DNA of 16,868 nucleotides from Prevotellaceae bacterium. GTDB taxonomy: Bacteria; Bacteroidota; Bacteroidia; Bacteroidales; UBA932. The notes beneath the pieces were generated by a model, which was not told where the DNA came from, did no database searches, and saw only the letters and a program-made list of their open reading frames with translations. Both the position numbers and the translations under genes were made by a program. Where the stretch lies: contig JAITKY010000100.1 in the NCBI GenBank assembly GCA_031278135.1, positions 1 to 16,868 of the forward strand, written 5' to 3'. Positions 1 to 6,513 of the stretch are shown one piece after another; position 1 is the stretch's first letter; each line of letters begins with the position of its first letter.

Positions 1-36
1 GCCAATATTTTGTAATGAAGGAAAGGATATGAAGTA

Positions 37-1272
37 ATGGAAATGGGAACAAAATATAAGATAAAAATCATTAACGACCCTGTACATGGATTTATAACGG
101 TGTCGTCTTTTTTGCTTTATTCGATTTTTGAGCATCCTTATTTTCAGCGTTTACGAAACATAAAACAGCTTGGGTTGACATATCTTGTTTATCCTGGGGC
201 ATGTCACAACAGGTTTCAGCATGCGCTTGGGGCAATGCATTTGATGGGGCGTGCTCTGAATACTTTGAAAGACAAAGGTCATGAAATCACTGATAAGGAA
301 ATGGAAATGGCTTTGGCTACAATACTTTTACACGACATTGGACATGGACCTTTCAGTCACACTCTCGAATCGAGCATAGTCGAAGGAATATCGCACGAAA
401 ACATATCGATGATTTTTTTGCAACATCTGAACGAAGAATTTGGAGGAAAACTTGATCTTGCAATAGAAATTTTTTCGAAAAGATACAAAAAACGTTTTTT
501 TAACGAACTTGTAAGCGGACAGTTGGACGTGGACAGGCTGGATTATTTGAGACGCGACAGTTTTTTTTCGGGAGTTATCGAAGGAATGATTGGCATCGAG
601 CGGATTATCAGCATGCTGGATGTACACGAAGACAAACTTGTGATAGAAGCAAAAGGAATTTATTCTATTGAAAAATTTCTGATTTCAAGACGACTGATGT
701 ATTGGCAAGTCTATCTTCACAAGACTGTTTTATCTGCCGAGATAGTACTGATGCAAATTTTCAGAAGAGCGAAATATCTTGCACGCAACGGCGAAAAACT
801 ATTTGCTTCGCCGTCGCTCTCTTTTTTCCTCAATAATATCGTGGACAGCAACACCTTTGTTTCGGGAAATACGGACGTTCTCAATCTTTTTGCCACGCTT
901 TGCGACGGAGATATCGAAAGTGCAGCAACAGTATGGATGTCTCATCCCGACAAAATCCTTTCGACACTATGCAAAATGCTTACATATCGTATTTTACCAC
1001 GTACGGAATTAAGCGCAACACCTTTTTCCGAAGACCGAATAAACGAAAAAAAGCAGGCTGTGAAACAAAAAATCGGGTTAGATGACAGTGAAATCGATTT
1101 TTTTGTCATTTCGGGAATAGTGAGTAATACGGCATATTCGCCCAATAAACAGTCGATTATTATCAAATATAATGATGGAAGGCTAATGGATATTTTCGAA
1201 GCGTCCGACATGTTAAAACATTCAAACATCGATGAAGAAGTTCAAAAATACATGCTTGTATATCCGAAATAA
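37..1272 (+). CDS. HD-domain phosphohydrolase (COG1078/dGTPase-like)
   Basis: A 411-residue cytosolic protein of the HD superfamily, whose members hydrolyse phosphate esters, often of nucleotides; the substrate here cannot be read from sequence. The metal-binding signature is visible: His62 in RFQHALGAMHL, the His99-Asp100 pair in LLHDIGHGPFSH, and a later Asp (Asp164 or Asp166) in GQLDVDRLDYLRRDS. The N-terminal NDPVHGFI and FQRLRNIKQLG segments are typical of COG1078 proteins, and length fits that family. The ATG at 37 follows a purine-rich stretch (gaaggaaagg) and a TAA that overlaps it by one base; the ATG at 43 is an alternative. In Bacteroides this gene often lies near lpxD (known context, from memory), but here it is followed by a dipeptidase gene whose start overlaps its end by 41 bp. 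Confidence 0.9.
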   Translation: MEMGTKYKIKIINDPVHGFITVSSFLLYSIFEHPYFQRLRNIKQLGLTYLVYPGACHNRFQHALGAMHLMGRALNTLKDKGHEITDKEMEMALATILLHDIGHGPFSHTLESSIVEGISHENISMIFLQHLNEEFGGKLDLAIEIFSKRYKKRFFNELVSGQLDVDRLDYLRRDSFFSGVIEGMIGIERIISMLDVHEDKLVIEAKGIYSIEKFLISRRLMYWQVYLHKTVLSAEIVLMQIFRRAKYLARNGEKLFASPSLSFFLNNIVDSNTFVSGNTDVLNLFATLCDGDIESAATVWMSHPDKILSTLCKMLTYRILPRTELSATPFSEDRINEKKQAVKQKIGLDDSEIDFFVISGIVSNTAYSPNKQSIIIKYNDGRLMDIFEASDMLKHSNIDEEVQKYMLVYPK

Positions 1273-1936
1273 AGCATTAATAATATTGATTTTATGCCCG
1301 GCGATTTGTTTTTCGCAGGACAACAGGGCGATTTCGCTGGAAGCATTACAAATGAAAAATGCCGGACTGGTTGATATCAGAGATCTGGACAGTTCTATTA
1401 CTGTACATCTTTTGTATGCAACCGTAAACAATTTTACCGGCGAACAAATGTACAAGTCTTTACGAGAGGCGTATTTGCAAGTTGAAGCAGCGAATAAACT
1501 CGTCCTTGCACAACAGTATCTCAAACAAATCAACAGCGATTATAAACTGATTGTGTACGACGCCGCCCGTCCGCAATGGGCGCAGGAAATAATGTGGAAC
1601 AAGGTGAAAGATACGCCAATGAAACGATATGTCGCAAGTCCGCAACGAATAAGTATGCACACTTATGGAGTTGCCGTTGATGTCAGCATTCTCGACAGGA
1701 ATAACAAAGAGTTGGACATGGGTACGCCGGTCGATTTCCTCGGCGAGCTGGCTGAACCAAAAAGCGAAACAAAATATCTCAATTCCGGAGAATTAACTGC
1801 CGGACAAGTGAAAAACAGAGAGTTGTTAAGAACAGTGATGAAAAAAGCCGGATTCAGAGGTATATCAAACGAATGGTGGCATTTCGAAGCCTTCACCAGA
1901 GTCGAGGCTCAAAAAAAATATACACCGATAAAGTAA
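1232..1936 (+). CDS. D-alanyl-D-alanine dipeptidase, VanX/DdpX-type (peptidase M15D)
   Basis: A 234-residue zinc dipeptidase predicted to split D-Ala-D-Ala, probably in the periplasm. The M15D motifs are complete: Arg113 in YDAARPQ, zinc ligands His143 and Asp150 in SMHTYGVAVD, catalytic Glu214 and third ligand His217 in EWWHFE. Residues 1 to about 29 look like a signal peptide (basic start, IILILCPAICFSQ). That signal is what supports the ATG at 1232, although it overlaps the preceding HD gene by 41 bp; a TTG at 1256 would shorten the n-region. No ligase (vanA-like) or vanH is nearby, so a role in recycling D-Ala from peptidoglycan is likelier than vancomycin resistance (inference). It ends 21 bp from the convergent TonB-type gene, with no hairpin terminator between them. 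Confidence 0.88.
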   Translation: MKKFKNTCLYIRNKALIILILCPAICFSQDNRAISLEALQMKNAGLVDIRDLDSSITVHLLYATVNNFTGEQMYKSLREAYLQVEAANKLVLAQQYLKQINSDYKLIVYDAARPQWAQEIMWNKVKDTPMKRYVASPQRISMHTYGVAVDVSILDRNNKELDMGTPVDFLGELAEPKSETKYLNSGELTAGQVKNRELLRTVMKKAGFRGISNEWWHFEAFTRVEAQKKYTPIK

Positions 1937-1957
1937 ATGATTATTTTGAATATTTCC

Positions 1958-3217
1958 TTATTTGGGCAATTTAAATTTCACTTTGATTTCGACTTCTCTG
2001 TTGCCGTATGTCCAGTCAGGGCCATGTTCTAACAGCCGGATTGCTTCCCTGTCGGCTTCGGGACAGAGCGATTGTTTTACACGGATATTTACCGGTCGTC
2101 CGGTTGCATCGACCAAAAATTTCAGTTTGACTGTGCCTTTTTTCCCTTTACAGCCTTCGCTTTGAGGCATGACGATATTGGCTTTCAGGTATTTTTTATA
2201 CTCTTTTTTGCCGACAGCGGGCTTAGGTTTAATGCTTTTCTTTTTTACTGAATCGGTATTCGCTATCCTTCCCCCTGTCTTGTTTTCAAGAGACTTTGGA
2301 GGAATGGCGAGAGAGGCAGTATCGGCAGGGACAATAGAGCCTACAACAGATTCCCGTTTCTGTGTACCGAACGCGACTACTACTATTTCGTCCAGCGATT
2401 TCGCTTCTTCGACAAGGACGACGTTTACAGTGGACTTTTCGGCAGTCTGCTCTTGTGCGACATACCCGATAAGTATGTATTGGAGGACGCTTCCCTGCGG
2501 TACATCAGGCAGAGTGTAATCTCCATCTTCGTTGGTGGAAACGCCAATAGTCGTGCCTTTTACGGTTACGGCGACTGCCGGCAAAGCCATGCCTTTCGTG
2601 TCGATTACTTTCCCTTTGACAGTGAGATTCTGCTCATTTTCTTTCTTTTGTACGCCGGAAGCGATTATCGTAACATCGTCCGGCATGACATTTTCTGCCA
2701 TTGCAACTTCCATTACCACTTCCATTTCGCTGTCGATTGTATCGATTGATTCTCTGGACGTAATTTTCTCCGTAACAGAGGATAAAGGCGTCGAATCCTG
2801 TTCTTTGTCGCTATCGATTTCGGTTTGCACAAGCAATGGCTTCGCAGACGGCTGTTTTACTTCCGGTTGTTTTGTTTCCGGCAAAGTTTCCTGCTCGACA
2901 ATCTGTTTTTGGGCGACATTCACATCAGCCTGTTTTTCGGTAACACGATTGTCATTCAACAAAAAATATCCTCCGATACCAATGATAAACAAAAGACTTG
3001 CAGCAATACCGGCATAACGAATGATTCGCTTCTTGCGTTTGGTTTTACTCAAGACTTTCGTACGCATTTTTTTAATACGATGTTCGTGGTTGCTGTCGGC
3101 AACATTGTCGAATCCGTCCAATGCGTCTGCCAGAAAAGGATCATTCATCGCCTCCCTTTCCAAACGATTGATTTCTTTTCCTCTACGAATTCCCTGTATA
3201 TATTGATACAAATTCAT
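1958..3217 (-). CDS. TonB-type energy transducer with anti-sigma-like N-terminus and SusC-like central module
   Basis: A 419-residue inner-membrane protein. Residues 1-64 are cytoplasmic, with the REAMNDPFLADALDGFD segment common at the start of Bacteroidales anti-sigma and TonB-like proteins. One membrane helix lies at about 66-86. A linker rich in Pro, Glu and Lys (about 95-180) could span the periplasm. Residues 199-270 form a carboxypeptidase-regulatory-like domain (GKVIDTKGMALPAVAVTVKG, then STNEDGDYTLPDVP). Residues 274-297 (LDEIVVVAFGTQKRESVVG) copy the start of a SusC plug. Residues 339-419 match the TonB C-terminal domain (VKLKFLVDATGRPVNIRVKQS). TonB passes proton-motive energy to outer-membrane barrels. 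Its start overlaps the sigma gene stop as ATGA (3214-3217), so it is probably translationally coupled and may also restrain that sigma factor (inference). Confidence 0.85.
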   Translation of the reverse strand: MNLYQYIQGIRRGKEINRLEREAMNDPFLADALDGFDNVADSNHEHRIKKMRTKVLSKTKRKKRIIRYAGIAASLLFIIGIGGYFLLNDNRVTEKQADVNVAQKQIVEQETLPETKQPEVKQPSAKPLLVQTEIDSDKEQDSTPLSSVTEKITSRESIDTIDSEMEVVMEVAMAENVMPDDVTIIASGVQKKENEQNLTVKGKVIDTKGMALPAVAVTVKGTTIGVSTNEDGDYTLPDVPQGSVLQYILIGYVAQEQTAEKSTVNVVLVEEAKSLDEIVVVAFGTQKRESVVGSIVPADTASLAIPPKSLENKTGGRIANTDSVKKKSIKPKPAVGKKEYKKYLKANIVMPQSEGCKGKKGTVKLKFLVDATGRPVNIRVKQSLCPEADREAIRLLEHGPDWTYGNREVEIKVKFKLPK

Positions 3218-3780
3218 TTGCTATTTTTTTCGATACAAATTTTCAAATTCCGTTTACCATTCTGGATATAACTTTTCACTTGATTTACAGTATATCCGTC
3301 GTTATCGACAATGTCCTGATACGACATTTCTTCCATGAAAAAACGGAGAATGGCATTGCGTTGTTTGTCCGGCAGTTTGTCGATACATTGCCTTAAAATC
3401 GCACTTCGTTCTTCACCGCTTCCTTCTTCGTTTAATAGATTCAAAATTTTGTCCGATTCCATAATTTCCGAATTGAAATCGACGTGAATTTCGTTTTTTC
3501 CCTTGCGTAACATCTGCAAACAGTGATTTTTCGCTACAGAATAAACCCATGTCCGAAACGTCCTGACTTCATATTGCAAAATTTTCGAAAAAACATTCTC
3601 AAATATCTGCATAACGGCATCCTGCGATTTGTCGGCATCGCCGATATATTTCAAGCAAACGCCATATAAAAGAGGAATATAGCGGTTATACAATATGCCA
3701 AAATATTCCGTATCGCCCGTATTTTTGTACTTGTCGAGCAAGTCTTCGTCAGATAATTTTTCTATGTTTTTCCTGTCCAT
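3214..3780 (-). CDS. ECF-family RNA polymerase sigma factor
   Basis: A 188-residue sigma-70 family protein with only regions 2 and 4, as expected for the extracytoplasmic-function group. Region 2 spans about residues 10-95, with the core-binding SQDAVMQIFENVF helix and the promoter-melting RTFRTWVYSVAKNHCLQMLR segment. Region 4 spans about 130-182, with LPDKQRNAILRFFMEEMSYQDI and a helix-turn-helix recognition part (TVNQVKSYIQNGKRNL). The ATG at 3780 lies about a dozen bases downstream of a predicted start of transcription. It is first in a two-gene operon with the TonB-type protein. The target regulon is unknown; the susC gene in this window lacks the N-terminal STN signalling domain that FecI-like systems use, so a direct link is not supported. 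Confidence 0.92.
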   Translation of the reverse strand: MDRKNIEKLSDEDLLDKYKNTGDTEYFGILYNRYIPLLYGVCLKYIGDADKSQDAVMQIFENVFSKILQYEVRTFRTWVYSVAKNHCLQMLRKGKNEIHVDFNSEIMESDKILNLLNEEGSGEERSAILRQCIDKLPDKQRNAILRFFMEEMSYQDIVDNDGYTVNQVKSYIQNGKRNLKICIEKNSK

Positions 3781-3798
3781 GTGTCAAAAAAATATTTG

Positions 3799-3806
3799 CA
3801 AAATTA
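3799..3806 (-). promoter_or_regulatory. Predicted -7 box for the ECF sigma operon
   Basis: On the minus strand this reads TAATTTTG, matching the Bacteroidetes -7 consensus TAnnTTTG. It lies 18 bp before the sigma-factor ATG, giving a very short leader. No clear TTG sits at the expected -33 distance, so strength is uncertain. Confidence 0.5.
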
Positions 3807-3874
3807 CAAAACTTTCTCATAAACGAACATAAACGATACAGAATATGCAGAATTTTCGAGTGCATGTATCCATG

Positions 3875-3984
3875 CTGCTGCAAGCTCCTCACCTCGCTGC
3901 TGCAAGCTCCTCACCTCGCTGCTGCAAGCTCCTCACCTCGCCGTTGCAAGCTCCTCACCTCGCCGTTGCAAGCTCCTCACCTCG
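3875..3984. repeat. Five tandem copies of a 22-bp GC-rich repeat
   Basis: Five back-to-back 22-bp units start at 3875, 3897, 3919, 3941 and 3963. Each begins ctgctgcaag or ccgttgcaag and ends ctcctcacctcg. Units 1-3 are identical, and units 4-5 are identical to each other, differing from the first three at two bases. Fourteen of 22 bases in the first unit are G or C, in a clearly AT-rich neighbourhood. Because 22 is not a multiple of three, the reading frame rotates with each copy, so the open frame crossing it is not evidence of a gene. A sixth copy starts at 3985 but breaks off after a few bases. Confidence 0.95.
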
Positions 3985-4026
3985 CCGCAAACGTATAAAA
4001 ATCTGTGGATGTTTTTTAACCACAAA

Positions 4027-4035
4027 GTCGCATAA
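4027..4035. repeat. Left copy of 9-bp target-site duplication
   Basis: The sequence gtcgcataa lies directly outside the left terminal inverted repeat and is repeated exactly, in the same orientation, at 4562-4570 directly outside the right one. This is the layout a transposition event leaves behind. Confidence 0.75.
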
Positions 4036-4561
4036 GGGTGTACAACAAAATTCCCTTTTTATCCATAGATTAACACACAGAAGTCCGAAATCTGTGAATA
4101 TCTGTAGATAAAAGGATCCACAGATTCACACAGATTTACACAGATGAATCAAATCTGTGAACATCTGTGAAAATCTGTGGATAAAAAGAGGATATGATCC
4201 ACAGATTTACACAGATTTACACAGATGAATCAAATCTGTGAACATCTGTGAAAATCTGTGGATAAAAAGAGCATATGATCCACAGATTTACACAGATTTA
4301 CACAGATGAATCAAATCTGTGGACATCTGTGAAAATCTGTGGATAAAAGGATCCACAGATGTCCACAGATTTACACAGATGAATCAAATCTGTGGACATC
4401 TGTGGACATCTGTGGATAAAAAGAGGATATGATCCACAGATTCACACAGATTTACACAGATGAATCAAATCTGTGAACATCTGTGGATATCTGTGGATAA
4501 AAAGAGCATATGATCCACAGATTTACACAAATCTGGGAAAAGGGAATTTTGTCGTACACCC
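4036..4561. mobile_element. MITE-like noncoding element with 24-bp terminal inverted repeats
   Basis: A 526-bp element bounded by inverted repeats at 4036-4059 (starting gggtgtac, ending ttccctttt) and 4538-4561 (starting aaaagggaa, ending gtacaccc). The arms pair at 23 of 24 positions. Exact 9-bp direct repeats (gtcgcataa) flank both ends, as after transposition. It holds no plausible coding sequence: the interior is a degenerate left portion (4060-4114) and an array of 81-bp units. This fits a non-autonomous element moved by a transposase encoded elsewhere. The transposase family cannot be named from the ends by eye. An alternative is a plain repeat cluster with chance flanking repeats, but the combined match makes that unlikely. 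Confidence 0.7.
4115..4535. repeat. 81-bp tandem array of hairpin-forming units with DnaA-box sequences
   Basis: Units begin with gatccacag at 4115, 4196, 4277, 4350 and 4431, with a broken sixth at 4512. Spacing is 81, 81, 73, 81 and 81 bp; the short third unit lacks bases in its 3' tail. Inside a unit, acagat occurs at offsets 6, 16 and 26, and its inverse atctgt at offsets 39, 49 and 59. The two halves are therefore inverted repeats of about 31 bp around a 3-4 base centre, and every site is one helical turn from the next. Each of the five complete units contains tgtggataa (the inverse of TTATCCACA). Units directly abut, with no spacers, so this is not a CRISPR array. Confidence 0.9.
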
Positions 4562-4570
4562 GTCGCATAA
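4562..4570. repeat. Right copy of 9-bp target-site duplication
   Basis: This is gtcgcataa again, identical to 4027-4035, and immediately follows the right terminal inverted repeat. Confidence 0.75.
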
Positions 4571-4650
4571 GGCGCACGAAGTTCTTTGTGGTATAATTTT
4601 TATGGTTTATTTTTTCTTCTTTTTCTCTGTATGCTGATTTTAATCGCAAT

Positions 4651-4682
4651 AAAAAAGGCTGTCTCGTAAAAAAGACAGCCTT
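4651..4682 (-). terminator. Rho-independent terminator of the rplM-rpsI-rpsB-tsf operon
   Basis: A perfect 10-bp stem (aaggctgtct at 4655-4664 with agacagcctt at 4673-4682) encloses an 8-base loop. Reading on the minus strand, the stem is followed by a run of T residues (complement of 4651-4656). It lies about 40 bp past the tsf stop. Confidence 0.85.
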
Positions 4683-4721
4683 CCATTCACAAAAAAATAT
4701 TCACAAAAATATCCACTTAGT

Positions 4722-5549
4722 CTAATCATTCAAAGAGAATCGCACAAATCTTGTAATCGATACTTTGGGGTCAACGCCTTTCAGATACTGGCTTACGGAG
4801 ATTTTCTGGTCTTTAATGAAATCCTGAGAATTTAAGGTATTTTCTTTAAAGAACTTATTAAGTTTGCCTTCGGCGATTTTCTCTATCATATTTTCCGGTT
4901 TATTTTCGAGTTTTGCTTGCTCTCTTCCGATTTGCAGTTCGCGTTCGATAACTTCCGGCGGGCAATCTTTTTTGTTAACCGACACGGGGTTCATTGCTGC
5001 GACTTGCATTGCGATGTCTCTTCCTGCTTCGACCGGAATGGTCTTGTTGAAAGCGACGACAGTAGCAAGTTTATTGTTCATATGGATATAAGATTCCAAA
5101 TGGTCGCCCGATATTCTTTCGTATGCGGCAATAATGTGTTTTTCACCGCTTTTACCAGTTTGGTCGCTGATTAGTTGCGCTATTGTCGAGCCATCGATGA
5201 CGATTGCTTCCAATGCTTCTTTATCCTTTGGTAACGCAGCAATTGCTGTGTCGGCAATTTTGTTTGCCAATGCTTTGAAATCGTCTGTTTTAGCGACGAA
5301 ATCTGTTTCGCATCCGAGAGCGACGAGAATTCCTTCTTTTGCGTTTTCGTTCACTTTGGCAATCACAGCGCCTTCGGTAGTTTCGCGGTCGGCGCGTTTG
5401 GCGGCGACTAATTTGCCTTTTTCGCGTATGATTTCCTGTGCGCGGTCGAAATCACCGCCGGCCTCGGCGAGAGCATTTTTACAATCCATCATGCCTGCTC
5501 CGGTCATTTTTCTCAGTTTTGCAACATCAGTTGCTTTTATTTCTGCCAT
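4722..5549 (-). CDS. tsf: Translation elongation factor Ts
   Basis: EF-Ts, 275 residues, is the nucleotide-exchange factor that recharges EF-Tu with GTP in the cytosol. The UBA-like N-terminus holds the diagnostic TGAGMMDCKNAL (residues 16-27), and the core holds the EF-Tu contact motif LGCETDFVAKTDDF (about 78-91). I place the start at the ATG at 5549 (MAEIKATDVAKLRK), because an aaaggagac ribosome site lies just upstream inside the end of rpsB; the in-frame TTG two codons earlier overlaps the rpsB stop and is less likely. It is the last gene of the operon: two bases separate it from rpsB, and a terminator follows. Confidence 0.97.
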   Translation of the reverse strand: MAEIKATDVAKLRKMTGAGMMDCKNALAEAGGDFDRAQEIIREKGKLVAAKRADRETTEGAVIAKVNENAKEGILVALGCETDFVAKTDDFKALANKIADTAIAALPKDKEALEAIVIDGSTIAQLISDQTGKSGEKHIIAAYERISGDHLESYIHMNNKLATVVAFNKTIPVEAGRDIAMQVAAMNPVSVNKKDCPPEVIERELQIGREQAKLENKPENMIEKIAEGKLNKFFKENTLNSQDFIKDQKISVSQYLKGVDPKVSITRFVRFSLND

Positions 5550-5551
5550 AA

Positions 5552-6361
5552 TCAATTGTCTCCTTTTCTATTATTTCTTTCACGAGAATCTTTTTTTGTT
5601 TTACGGGCTCTCATTTTACGTGGCGTGGTGTCGTCGGCTGTTGTTGTTGCCGCTTCTTCTTTTTCTCTTCCGCCTTTTCGTTCGTCGAGACCTTCTTTCA
5701 TTGCATCACAGGCAATACCTATGATCAGTTCGATAGATTTTGCAGCGTCGTCGTTTGCCGGAATAACAAAATCAATGTTAGTAGGATCACAACAAGTATC
5801 AACTATTGCAATAACCGGAATATTCAAACGTTTCGCTTCTTTGACTGCATTTGCTTCTTTCTGAACATCAACGACAAAAAGAGCGGCAGGCAAACGTGAA
5901 AGATCGGCGATAGAACCAAGATTCTTTTCTAACTTGGCTCTTTGGCGCGAGATCTGCAATTTTTCGCGTTTCGATAATGTTTCGAACGTACCGTCCAAAA
6001 GCATAGTGTCGATGGCGTTCATTTTCTTTACGGCTTTCCGTATTGTCGGGAAATTAGTGAGCATACCGCCGGGCCAACGTTCTGTAACGTAAGGCATACC
6101 GATGGCTTTAACTTTTTCGGCGACAATGTCTTTTGCCTGTTTTTTAGTAGCGATAAACAATACTTTATTGCCCGAACGCGCAATATTGTACAGCGCTCTT
6201 GCGGCTTCGTCTATTTTAATAACGGTTTTATGCAGGTCGATAATATGGATTCCGTTTTTTTCCATAAAGATATATGGCGCCATTTTGGGGTTCCATTTTC
6301 TTTTCATGTGTCCGAAATGCACGCCTGCATCAAGTAAATCCTGGAATGTTGTCTTTGACAT
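5552..6361 (-). CDS. rpsB: 30S ribosomal protein S2
   Basis: S2, 269 residues, is a small-subunit protein that binds late and contacts S1 in many bacteria. The conserved N-terminus (FQDLLDAGVHFGHMKRKWNPKMAPYIF), RWPGGMLTNFPTIRKAV and the LPAALFVVDVQKEANAVKEA to IPVIAIVDTCCDP stretch are all present. From about residue 225 there is a charged, low-complexity tail rich in Lys, Arg, Glu and Thr, longer than in the 241-residue E. coli protein, as often seen in Bacteroidetes. The last codons carry the ribosome site for tsf. A 152-bp spacer with two inverted repeats separates it from rpsI, which leaves room for independent control. Confidence 0.97.
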   Translation of the reverse strand: MSKTTFQDLLDAGVHFGHMKRKWNPKMAPYIFMEKNGIHIIDLHKTVIKIDEAARALYNIARSGNKVLFIATKKQAKDIVAEKVKAIGMPYVTERWPGGMLTNFPTIRKAVKKMNAIDTMLLDGTFETLSKREKLQISRQRAKLEKNLGSIADLSRLPAALFVVDVQKEANAVKEAKRLNIPVIAIVDTCCDPTNIDFVIPANDDAAKSIELIIGIACDAMKEGLDERKGGREKEEAATTTADDTTPRKMRARKTKKDSRERNNRKGDN

Positions 6362-6426
6362 CTTTTTTTTAATTTAATTTTAAAACTCTTTTCATCAATT
6401 TTTCACGTAGTGGACTCATATCCAAT

Positions 6427-6475
6427 CGGAAAAATTTTCCGCAACGCAACATTATCCTCGATATTGCAGGATAAT
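6427..6475 (-). promoter_or_regulatory. Two inverted repeats in the rpsI-rpsB spacer (candidate S2 leader)
   Basis: The 152-bp gap ahead of rpsB contains an 8-bp stem (attatcct at 6451-6458 with aggataat at 6468-6475, 9-base loop) and a palindrome (cggaaaa at 6427-6433 with ttttccg at 6435-6441). Neither is followed by a T run on the minus strand, so terminator function is not supported. A role as a translational control site for S2 is inference; rpsB leaders under S2 feedback control are known in E. coli. Confidence 0.35.
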
Positions 6476-6513
6476 TCATAATTGTCGTTGTGCTGTAGAA
6501 AAACTGCATTATG

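Larger units (their letters stand above)
4019..4592. repeat. Outer short inverted repeat interrupted by the inserted element
   Basis: The 9-bp accacaaag at 4019-4027 is matched by its inverse ctttgtggt at 4584-4592. Removing the element at 4036-4561 and one copy of the 9-bp duplication leaves a compact sequence running accacaaag, tcgcataaggcgcacgaagtt, ctttgtggt. That looks like a small pre-existing palindromic repeat that served as the insertion target. The inverted repeat itself is seen directly; its being an older element is inference. Confidence 0.5.

Noticed and set aside
1..37. Possible tail of an upstream gene reading to TAA at 35-37, overlapping the HD-gene ATG
   Set aside because: Only eleven codons are visible and no family can be recognised; one of the three frames being open over so short a stretch is expected by chance.
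2532..3017. 161-codon plus-strand frame opposite the TonB-type gene
   Set aside because: It is antisense to a well-supported coding region with clear domains; its Ser/Thr-rich translation reflects the complement of acidic and Lys-rich codons.
3845..4111. 88-codon open frame across the 22-bp repeats
   Set aside because: The frame is produced by a tandem repeat whose length is not a multiple of three; the translation is Ser/Pro/Leu-rich noise and runs into the mobile element.
4115..4535. CRISPR array
   Set aside because: The 81-bp units abut directly with no unique spacers, are themselves inverted repeats, and there are no cas genes in the window.
4452..4649. 65-codon minus-strand frame through the 81-bp array
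   Set aside because: It is mostly translated repeat (ICVNLW-type text), a familiar false prediction from such sequences, and has no ribosome site or conserved domain.
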